Shown: positions 23,001 through 26,042 of the stretch, piece after piece
How positions within the stretch are numbered: position 1 is the stretch's first letter
Layout: each line of letters opens with the position of its first letter
Origin: Botryllus schlosseri
Lineage: Eukaryota; Chordata; Ascidiacea; Stolidobranchia; Styelidae
NCBI GenBank assembly: GCA_000444245.1
Contig: ATSW01013332.1
Location: forward strand, 1 to 26,042
Direction: 5' to 3'
DNA: 26,042 nt
Translations under genes and position numbers: made by a program
Notes under the pieces: model-generated
Databases searched by the model: none
What the model was told of the DNA's origin: nothing
What the model saw: the letters and a program-made list of their open reading frames with translations, nothing else

Positions 23001-25890
23001 CATTTCACTCAAATCCAGTTTAGCGCTTCATTCCGAGGCCGCCCCCTGTCAAAACTGTTCGTAATTGCCAAACTGCTTACGCTGGAAAACGTTTACAATT
23101 TCGTCTTCAAACTTAAACTGTAAGGCTATTGCGGTCAGCCAAACGTATACAGTGTACATTGAGGCTGGCGTTGACAACAATGAACGCATTAGGAAGGCTA
23201 CACATATGACCTCAAAATAAACCCAACCCCATGCGAAGGCTTTGTTCGCAATGTTCAATTCCATCGCATCTGCGTACGTAACCGACGCGTTTGATGTGCG
23301 AATATATTACGGAATAAATTCTCATTCTCAAGGTGCCGTACGGTTCGGCGCAAATAAATTTATGCAAAATATCAACCGCTACAGTGATCAAAGAGCATGT
23401 GAACACAATCCTAAATGGCCCTGTAGCTGAAAACTGATCGTGCTCAAAACGTCAACACAGGTTATGGCAGATGTGGTCATGGTCAGTAATGAAGTACTTC
23501 TACTTTATAAGATTACTCAACTAGGTTTCACCTTCTTGTACTACTCACTCAATTAGATATGTGTTTAGACTGCTTGAAAACTTCTACAGAGTTGTTCAGG
23601 CAAAACTGCTTACTTTTTCACTTTGGATTCAGTGAAGTGGTTTTGGGATGTGCTTGCATCACTTTTAAGAGTGAAATTATCATTAAAACTATGCAGAAGA
23701 GCCCCTGTGTCACGGTGATTGTAATAATTTCGAAATTTTCATCTGTTTTTAGCGTCATTGTCCATTTTGAGTTAGTCACAAATATCAACCCTGCAATTTC
23801 TCGTATGGCCACCTCAGATTAACTGTTAAAAGTATGCCACCCAACGGCCAAGTCTATTGTTATTTACTACTTCCTTGAGTACTATTCCAATCTTCATTTT
23901 GTACTTCTAGATAAAGTAATTTTATGTCTTAAAAATTGATGCTTTTACTCGCATCAGCGTAGATATTTATGGCATCACTACGACTTTTACTTTAGTAACA
24001 ACGATGAACACTTGGACAACCTCCGGGTATAGTATAGATCTGGTTTAGCCTACCATCAGTAATTAGATCGCGTGAAACGGCCGGCGAAATAATAAGCTAC
24101 ACAGTTTACGTTTTGACATTGTTGATGTGATGACGCTGCCAAATGAGACACAAAAATCTACCATCAAACTAAAGCGGGATTAATGAGTCGTCAATATGTA
24201 ATCCCTCTGTTAGTAGGTTACACCGCTGTGTTTCCGCATAGAGGCGATATGACAATAATCCCGGCGTTACTTTGAAGCTAGGGAGAAACGATTATGACGC
24301 GTGCTACGGTTTCAGTCGATTCACTCCGGCAGGAACAAGGAGTGATTGTGCGAGCAACACGATTCTGCAGGTTGCCGAATATCTAACCTGGCTGTTGTGG
24401 GTCAACAGCCCGGGGTCAGAGTCAAGTAAACATATCTAATTGAAAGCAATACAATGCATTATTGCGCTATCTACTATTGGGCGGATATGATCACGAGATA
24501 TTCGCGGGGCTTTTGTTTGTTGGCAAAAGTTGATAACAATCTTAGACAATACAACGCGGTTCAGAGCAGACAATATACGCATTTGGGGTACTCGCATAAG
24601 GGTCACAAGTTATTCGCATGCCTACATGTTAGGGTGCCTGAATCGTAATAATAATATACTAAAGAACAGTGTAGGCATTCATTTCAGGGTCAATTTATAT
24701 TAAATATGTCTTAGCGCTTTCAAGTCCTACTTGATTGGTCTTGTAATACTTACACTTAAGTCCATTCTTAATAAATTGCTTTTAGGTATTTATTTCACCT
24801 TTAATAACACATGCCAATTACTACCTAGCTGAAACTATGTATCCGAGTGTCATCCCAACTTCATACACTAGTAAACCGACTATATTTAGATTTTTACGAT
24901 GTTATTGATAAGCCGAGTTTGAATTCTTACATTTCTACCATGGGCGGCGTTTCAGTCTCGTTCTACGAATACCTTGAGTTATCCACAGTTACCGAAGAAT
25001 TGCAGCCCGACGCGCAAAAATACACTGGAACGTATGCATCGGAAGTATATTAAAGCCGCATAATCCCGACCAAACAGTTTCAATGGCATTTCGAGTTCGC
25101 CCGAGCCATTCCTTCCGGTAAATCAATATGACCACCGACCGCCAGATATCTCTTATTCTATAAGGCCTTACGAAAACATCATTGTGAAACGGCAATGTGG
25201 CGTGTAACAGGAATAAAACATTTATCACCACCCGGACACTTTCTCTCAACTTTCCATCACTCCTCGATGATGTAATCATGATATATCATCCCCGCGAATA
25301 GCGCAGCGATCGGTCTGGTTCGCTAACGAGGCGTCCAACGCAAAAGACGCATGCATGATGAGATCAGGGTTACCATTATATTCAACGGCTTTATTACACC
25401 AGCTCGTGCTACTGCCAAGATAAATCGCGCTCCATGCACAGGAGACCTGGCGTACTCTATTACCATTGAATAATATATCCATATTGCAACAAACCCGAAA
25501 ATTGATAACATTGATACACAATGTTATTTCCTATTTCTGCTAGTGGCTGACACTTGGCCCTGGCGAGCGTCATCCGAAAATTTTCGGGTATATTTCAATG
25601 TGAATATATTATTAAATTGTACACAACGACTCTGGCACCAATTGTAATGGTACGAGTCGAGTAGACGAGTACGGTCGATGTTTTCCGAGACGACGGTTTT
25701 CAACTTACCGAATCCAACGTTGAGGTAAGCTTTCGTGGCTACTCTCCTAAATCCGTTTGACGCCTCGCATCTGTACTTGCCCGAGTCCGCAGTGAAGACG
25801 TCCCGGATCTGAAACCTCGAAGTGCCGTCTCTCTGACGGATCGAGTACCGAGGCTCTTCGTCAACATTTATCACCTGGTTGGACCGGTAC
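4164..25890 (-). CDS. Ror: ROR-family receptor tyrosine kinase (likely pseudokinase), 15 exons, 5' end outside window
   Basis: Spliced gene on the minus strand. ROR receptors are single-pass plasma-membrane proteins that bind Wnt5a-type ligands through the Frizzled-like domain and act in non-canonical Wnt and planar polarity signalling. Joining exons 25890-25709, 18649-18616, 18030-17891, 17314-17088, 16614-16414, 15839-15719, 14916-14714, 14478-14353, 10067-9957, 9573-9385, 8184-8006, 7253-7124, 7035-6916, 6233-6103 and 5052-4164 gives 993 residues in one frame. Domains: Ig second half 1-59, proline linker 61-72, Frizzled domain about 76-221, kringle 230-301, transmembrane about 310-335, kinase about 380-662, tail 663-993. 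The Ig, Frizzled, kringle and kinase order is diagnostic of ROR. All ten Frizzled and all six kringle cysteines are present. All introns are GT-AG and every phase matches. The signal peptide and first Ig half lie beyond the window. The catalytic site is altered (DFG reads NLD; alphaF Asp is Ala). Assignment to ROR is nearly certain; ligand and pathway are inferred from the family. Confidence 0.96.
5113..5480 (+). repeat. Unclassified dispersed repeat family 2, copy D
   Basis: It starts CTGTGGTTCTTAAACTG, which resembles a hAT terminal repeat, then GTGTGGTCATGGCCAGCAA, also found in copy C (GATGTGGTCATGGTCAGTAA). It goes on with blocks of TACTTCTACTT. It contains an ambiguous base at 5241. No coding capacity. 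Confidence 0.55.
5673..5741 (+). repeat. Unclassified repeat family 1, copy 2 (left arm of inverted pair)
   Basis: Core AATCGAAAGCCAGTGTCGCA. Its reverse complement recurs at 5897-5963, and a direct relative is at 139-195. With the right arm it could form a hairpin around a 155-bp spacer. Confidence 0.65.
5897..5963 (-). repeat. Unclassified repeat family 1, copy 3 (right arm of inverted pair)
   Basis: Minus strand core AAACGAAAGCTAGTGTCGCA followed by CTGATTCC. Just outside it (about 5985-6010, minus strand) lies GTAGCGTAATTGGTTGAGC, which resembles a tRNA D arm or A box. The family may therefore be a tRNA-headed SINE, but this is only suggestive. Confidence 0.65.
6103..6233 (-). CDS. Ror: Ror exon: kinase end and start of tail
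   Basis: Residues 655-697 plus two bases of V698. EIYGKLCGW closes the kinase fold (ROR1 has DIHVRLRSW at this place). The rest is a polar linker. Acceptor gtatttcag. The donor chosen is GTGAGT after GGAGT, because only phase 2 reads into the long tail frame of the next exon. A second GT two bases earlier (GTGTGAG) and read-through both meet a TGA at once. Confidence 0.92.
6234..6915 (-). other. Ror intron, mostly repeat family 2
   Basis: 682 bp between the alphaI exon and the kinase-end exon. About 6400-6825 is copy A of repeat family 2. Nothing else is recognisable. Confidence 0.85.
6400..6825 (-). repeat. Unclassified dispersed repeat family 2, copy A
   Basis: The minus strand aligns with copy C (23421-24010) through GTGGTCAATACTACTTTATC, TTTAGACTACTTCAACATCT and GTGGCTTTGGGAACATGCAT, and with copy B through CTTTTGATTTTGTAAAGTT. 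It carries two ambiguous bases (6435, 6495). The minus-strand frame 6550-6843 lies in it and is not conserved as protein. Confidence 0.65.
6916..7035 (-). CDS. Ror: Ror exon: kinase C-lobe alphaG to alphaI
   Basis: Residues 615-654, 40 codons, phase 0 both ends. [20 protein letters not shown] is followed by [20 protein letters not shown]. The CW-x6-RP motif with R650, which pairs with the APE glutamate, is intact. Acceptor cggcag, donor GTGAG. The C-lobe scaffold therefore looks folded despite the altered active site. Confidence 0.95.
7124..7253 (-). CDS. Ror: Ror exon: APE motif and alphaF helix
   Basis: Residues 572-614 after the split R571. WMAPE (572-576) is the canonical APE. The alphaF segment reads [14 protein letters not shown] (585-598); the near-invariant Asp of DVWSFG is Ala at 588. 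[12 protein letters not shown] matches the ROR GLQPYYGFSNQE segment. Acceptor ends ttcag, donor GTGAGATAC, exit phase 0. Confidence 0.95.
7254..8005 (-). other. Ror intron
   Basis: 752 bp. It holds a short alternating CG run near 7405-7417 and nothing else I recognise. Neighbouring introns not listed separately are 7036-7123 (88 bp) and 14479-14713 (235 bp). Confidence 0.85.
8006..8184 (-). CDS. Ror: Ror exon: catalytic loop, altered DFG and activation loop
   Basis: Residues 512-570. [12 protein letters not shown] (525-536) is a canonical tyrosine-kinase catalytic loop with D528 and N533. The metal-binding DFG position reads N546-L547-D548 (context [11 protein letters not shown]), so the DFG aspartate is Asn and the glycine is Asp. 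The activation loop keeps the YxxxYY pattern (Y554, Y558, Y559) followed by a basic stretch [12 protein letters not shown]. Acceptor ttctgttttgtag, donor GTATGG, exit phase 2. The plus-strand frame over this exon is an antisense shadow. Confidence 0.95.
8185..9384 (-). other. Ror intron
   Basis: 1200 bp. It contains a perfect 11-bp inverted repeat (8685-8695 with 8708-8718) and two of three copies of the 13-mer TATGAATTCACAG (8490-8502, 9038-9050). No gene. Confidence 0.85.
8685..8718. repeat. Small perfect inverted repeat
   Basis: TTTCCTAATTG (8685-8695) and CAATTAGGAAA (8708-8718) with a 12-nt spacer. Intronic; function unknown. Confidence 0.75.
9385..9573 (-). CDS. Ror: Ror exon: hinge, alphaD and serine-rich insert
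   Basis: Residues 449-511. MIFEY (459-463) is the hinge, followed by DLNEFL, like the ROR1 DLHEFL. The stretch [18 protein letters not shown] (477-494) and on to 504 is the ROR kinase insert, here very rich in serine, so it is likely flexible and a possible phosphorylation region. Acceptor tgcctttgttcag, donor GTCAGT (less common GTC), phase 0 both ends. Confidence 0.94.
9574..9956 (-). other. Ror intron
   Basis: 383 bp between the alphaC and hinge exons. Nothing recognisable in it. Confidence 0.85.
9957..10067 (-). CDS. Ror: Ror exon: beta3 lysine and alphaC helix
   Basis: Residues 412-448, 37 codons, phase 0 both ends. VAVKTL carries the beta3 lysine K415. [20 protein letters not shown] holds the alphaC glutamate (E432 as the best candidate) and the conserved HPN turn. 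Acceptor ttgaatttcag, donor GTGTGG. Both residues that form the Lys-Glu salt bridge are intact. Confidence 0.95.
10068..14352 (-). other. Large intron splitting the kinase N-lobe
   Basis: 4285 bp between the glycine-loop exon and the beta3-lysine exon. Open frames here (for example 13212-13586 minus, 124 codons) show no family resemblance. A perfect 21-bp tandem duplication lies at 12746-12787 in a more CG-rich patch (about 12570-12960). No mobile element with clear ends was found. Confidence 0.8.
12746..12787. repeat. 21-bp perfect tandem duplication
   Basis: The unit GCCGCGGCACTGTTAAAAT plus two bases occurs twice head to tail (12746-12766 and 12767-12787) without a mismatch, so the duplication is recent or under selection. 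It is intronic. Confidence 0.9.
14353..14478 (-). CDS. Ror: Ror exon: kinase N-lobe start with glycine loop
   Basis: Residues 370-411. It contains the nucleotide-binding loop [12 protein letters not shown] (387-398), a fully canonical GxGxFG. Human ROR1 and ROR2 have a substituted loop as I recall them. The exon starts exactly with an ATG codon after acceptor gtgattacag; this is an internal methionine, not a start. Donor GTAAGTAG, phase 0 at both ends. The next exon lies 4.3 kb away. Confidence 0.95.
14714..14916 (-). CDS. Ror: Ror exon: transmembrane helix and juxtamembrane region
   Basis: Residues 302-369. A single hydrophobic stretch at about 310-333 ([20 protein letters not shown] and on to IF) contains [10 protein letters not shown], like the YILVPSVAIPL of human ROR1. 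It is followed by a basic stop-transfer segment ([13 protein letters not shown]). The juxtamembrane block [12 protein letters not shown] matches the ROR1 NVEMSM motif. Acceptor atatcttttcag, donor GTGAGA, exit phase 0. The exon places the preceding domains outside and the kinase inside the cell. Confidence 0.94.
14917..15718 (-). other. Ror intron between kringle and transmembrane exons
   Basis: 802 bp. It contains the probable short hAT-type element at 15076-15230. The plus-strand frame 15419-15712 (97 codons) resembles nothing and ends at the exon edge. Confidence 0.8.
15076..15230. mobile_element. Possible short non-autonomous hAT-like element
   Basis: The left end CAGTGATTCCCAAACTGTGA and the reverse complement of the right end (CGGCGATTCCCAAACTTTTT) share GATTCCCAAACT. 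The CAGTGRTTCCCAAACT type of terminus is known from hAT elements. The body is about 155 bp and non-coding. I do not see a matching 8-bp target duplication, so the element is old, or its ends are slightly misplaced. Confidence 0.45.
15719..15839 (-). CDS. Ror: Ror exon: second part of kringle
   Basis: Residues 262-301. It begins [15 protein letters not shown], matching the FPELNGGHSYCRNPG block of ROR kringles, then RPWCF and ends ATCDVSQC. Cysteines 272, 284, 296 and 301 complete the six-cysteine kringle started in the preceding exon. Acceptor tttgttttcag, donor GTGAGT, exit phase 1. Relative to my recollection of vertebrate ROR1 the W-to-PEL loop that spans the intron is about seven residues shorter (see findings). 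Confidence 0.95.
15840..16413 (-). other. Intron inside the kringle
   Basis: 574 bp, phase 0. I looked for a small extra exon coding the missing kringle loop (a PHxH-like pattern) and saw none. No repeat recognised. Confidence 0.8.
16414..16614 (-). CDS. Ror: Ror exon: end of Frizzled domain and first part of kringle
   Basis: Residues 195-261. Frizzled cysteines 9 and 10 are C202 and C215 ([10 protein letters not shown], like NCIRIGIP of human ROR1). The kringle opens at C230 in [14 protein letters not shown], with its second cysteine C251 in LKCQTW. Two N-glycosylation sequons are visible: N201-C-S and N232-D-T. Acceptor caatcttcacag, donor GTAACGAG, both phase 0. The acceptor has a weak pyrimidine tract, and a 16-nt AT palindrome sits next to it (16624-16639). 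Confidence 0.94.
16615..17087 (-). other. Ror intron between Frizzled exons
   Basis: 473 bp. It contains the palindrome TTGATATATATATCAA (16624-16639) next to the acceptor, and the third copy of the 13-mer TATGAATTCACAG (16878-16890). Nothing else. Confidence 0.85.
17088..17314 (-). CDS. Ror: Ror exon: core of Frizzled cysteine-rich domain
   Basis: Residues 119-194. It contains Frizzled cysteines 3 to 8: C128 (ATCHKF), C137 (PALCYY), C144 (FPIC), C168 and C172 (LCREDC) and C180 (NDVC). The run [17 protein letters not shown] is strongly ROR-like. Acceptor ctctcgccacag, donor GTATAAG; it exits in phase 0 after VFME. The insert [21 protein letters not shown] before LCREDC is acidic and hydrophilic, as expected of a loop. 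Confidence 0.95.
17315..17890 (-). other. Ror intron, mostly repeat family 2
   Basis: 576 bp between the first and second Frizzled exons. About 17360-17740 is copy B of repeat family 2. Confidence 0.85.
17360..17740 (+). repeat. Unclassified dispersed repeat family 2, copy B
   Basis: It shares CTTTTGATTTTGTAAAGTT-like sequence (17440-17459) with copy A. It also shares CCACCTCAGATT followed by ACT..TAAAAG.TAT (17620-17647) and a TTTTCATTTGAAGTAGTTTTA-type end with copy C. Non-coding. Confidence 0.6.
17891..18030 (-). CDS. Ror: Ror exon: first part of Frizzled cysteine-rich domain
   Basis: Residues 73-118. It carries Frizzled cysteines 1 and 2 (C79 in GRCEKY, C87 in GYACRPF) and the amphipathic helix region ending at VAVKRI. 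Acceptor ctcgttacag, donor GTAGGT, entry phase 2, exit phase 1. The pattern C-x7-C followed by RPF/ARF is that of the ROR Frizzled domain, which in the family binds Wnt lipid and peptide surfaces outside the cell. Confidence 0.93.
18031..18615 (-). other. Ror intron between linker and Frizzled exons
   Basis: 585 bp. Nothing recognisable apart from the splice sites. Confidence 0.85.
18616..18649 (-). CDS. Ror: Ror mini-exon: proline linker between Ig and Frizzled domains
   Basis: A 34-nt exon encoding [12 protein letters not shown] (residues 61-72, both ends split across introns). It follows acceptor ttgttaacag and ends at donor GTGAGTACC. It matches the place and character of the human ROR1 linker, which also has a valine-lysine followed by prolines. 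Entry phase is 1 and exit phase is 2, so the exon is needed to keep frame. The intron before it is 7.06 kb and the one after is 585 bp. The exon is too short for frame-length searches; it was recognised by phase and by homology. Confidence 0.88.
22217..22375. mobile_element. MITE-like element with about 26-bp terminal inverted repeats
   Basis: The left end CCTATAGGTGGGGTAGCATT (22217 onward, TIR to 22242) and the reverse complement of the right end (CCTATAGGTAGAGTTGCATT, from 22375 down to 22350) match with few differences. The outermost eight bases, CCTATAGG, are themselves palindromic, so the exact end and the target duplication (perhaps TA) cannot be fixed. The 159-bp body has several TGTTTTAAA / TTTAAAACA motifs in both orientations and could fold on itself. 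No coding capacity. Confidence 0.7.
22555..22710 (-). mobile_element. tRNA-derived SINE
   Basis: On the minus strand, TGGCGGATCGTCTGG (22693-22679) resembles an A box, and GTGGGTTCAATCCCCTG (22657-22641) is a good B box at normal tRNA spacing. An unrelated 3' body follows down to about 22555 (TGGCTGCCACGTTTACCGCT). Pol III promoter boxes plus a tail are the SINE hallmark. Ends and target duplication are not clear. The minus-strand frame 22554-22823 is a shadow of this element. Confidence 0.65.
23421..24010 (+). repeat. Unclassified dispersed repeat family 2, copy C (longest)
   Basis: It begins CTGTAGCTGAAAACTGATCG, in line with the start of copy D. It goes on through GATGTGGTCATGGTCAGTAA, GTGTTTAGACTGCTTGAAAA, GTGGTTTTGGGATGTGCTTG (as in copy A) and CCACCTCAGATTAACT (as in copy B), and ends in TACTTCTAGATAAAGTA-type blocks. 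It links the other three copies and shows their order. Plus-strand frame 23559-23822 falls within it and is not conserved between copies. Confidence 0.65.
24390..24410. repeat. Short perfect hairpin
   Basis: GGCTGTTG, loop TGGGT, CAACAGCC. Eight-base-pair stem, intronic, no known role. Confidence 0.6.
25709..25890 (-). CDS. Ror: Ror exon: second half of Ig domain
   Basis: First exon of the gene visible here, residues 1-60, 182 nt. It starts after an acceptor reading ttctactcag. Its first G completes a codon begun upstream; the Ig context (x-Tyr-Arg-Ser-Asn) suggests that codon is Trp. The exon holds the Ig signature DSGKYRC at 35-41, which gives the second disulfide cysteine (41). The partner cysteine must be in an exon beyond 26042. 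The end of the domain (residues 42-60) aligns from memory with the ROR1 Ig end before its proline linker. It ends at donor GTAAGTTG in phase 1, leaving one G for the next codon. ROR Ig domains help ligand and co-receptor binding. Confidence 0.93.
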
Positions 25891-26042
25891 CTGAGTAGAA
25901 ATTGGAAAGCTTTAGTGGTCAGCGACGACGCGCTTATAACTTTTCGGAGTACGTAAGCAGCTGTTGTCTAATTGTTCTAGATCAGGGGTGGGCAAACTTT
26001 TGAGCTCGCGGGCCGCATTCAACATCTGAATTCATTCGCGGG
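25891..26042 (-). other. Start of the next upstream Ror intron
   Basis: The acceptor for the Ig exon is at 25891-25892. The remaining bases are intron, with the end of a hAT-like element from 25983. Upstream exons lie outside the window. Confidence 0.85.
25983..26042. mobile_element. Terminal end of a hAT-type DNA transposon, cut by window edge
   Basis: CAGGGGTGGGCAAACTTTTG followed by CTCGCGGGCCGCA is a typical hAT terminal inverted repeat. The preceding eight bases TTCTAGAT (25975-25982) are a plausible 8-bp target duplication and fit the hAT preferences (T at 2 and A at 7, central TA). The second end and copy are beyond the window, so it is unknown whether it carries a transposase. Confidence 0.7.

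Larger units (their letters stand above)
18650..25708 (-). other. Large intron between Ig and linker exons
   Basis: 7059 bp. It contains a MITE-like element (22217-22375), a tRNA-derived SINE (about 22555-22710), repeat family 2 copy C (23421-24010) and a short hairpin (24390-24410). The plus-strand frame 21443-21877 (144 codons) is the longest open frame and is unlike any family I know. The part 18650-22216 shows no repeat that I can name. Confidence 0.8.

Noticed and set aside
1-26042. CRISPR arrays, bacterial operons or prokaryotic regulatory sites
   Set aside because: No regularly spaced direct repeats, no operon-like gene packing; the spliced receptor gene shows that the DNA is animal.

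Overview
The window is metazoan nuclear DNA. It has spliced exons with GT-AG introns, tRNA-derived SINE fragments and DNA-transposon debris, and few long open frames. It is dominated by one gene on the minus strand: a ROR-family receptor tyrosine kinase (Ig, Frizzled cysteine-rich domain, kringle, transmembrane helix, tyrosine kinase, tail). I could place 15 coding exons with consistent splice phases, from 25890 down to the stop at 4164-4166. They give 993 contiguous residues. Residue 1 in this annotation is the first complete codon in the window. The 5' end of the gene (signal peptide, first half of the Ig domain, promoter) lies beyond 26042. The species cannot be named from this sequence. 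A marine invertebrate, possibly a tunicate or another deuterostome, would fit the divergent ROR and the many kinase introns, but this is a guess.

Layout from high to low coordinates (direction of transcription): the end of a hAT-like transposon at the window edge; Ig exon (25709-25890); a 7.06 kb intron with a MITE, a SINE and one copy of a dispersed repeat; a 34-nt exon (18616-18649); Frizzled exons (17891-18030, 17088-17314, 16414-16614, the last also starting the kringle); second kringle exon (15719-15839); transmembrane exon (14714-14916); seven kinase exons (14353-14478, 9957-10067, 9385-9573, 8006-8184, 7124-7253, 6916-7035, 6103-6233) with a 4.3 kb intron between the glycine loop and the catalytic lysine; and a 295-residue tail exon (4164-5052). 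From 4163 to 1 there is 3' UTR and then intergenic DNA with tRNA-like SINE heads, a long perfect hairpin and simple repeats. I see no second gene.

The most interesting point is that the kinase looks like a pseudokinase with an unusual pattern. The glycine loop, beta3 Lys, alphaC Glu, HRD and APE are canonical. The DFG triad reads Asn-Leu-Asp and the alphaF Asp is Ala. Other points are a tandem splice donor whose alternative use would delete the tail, a shortened kringle loop, and two unclassified dispersed repeat families, one of which supplies four copies inside the introns of this gene.
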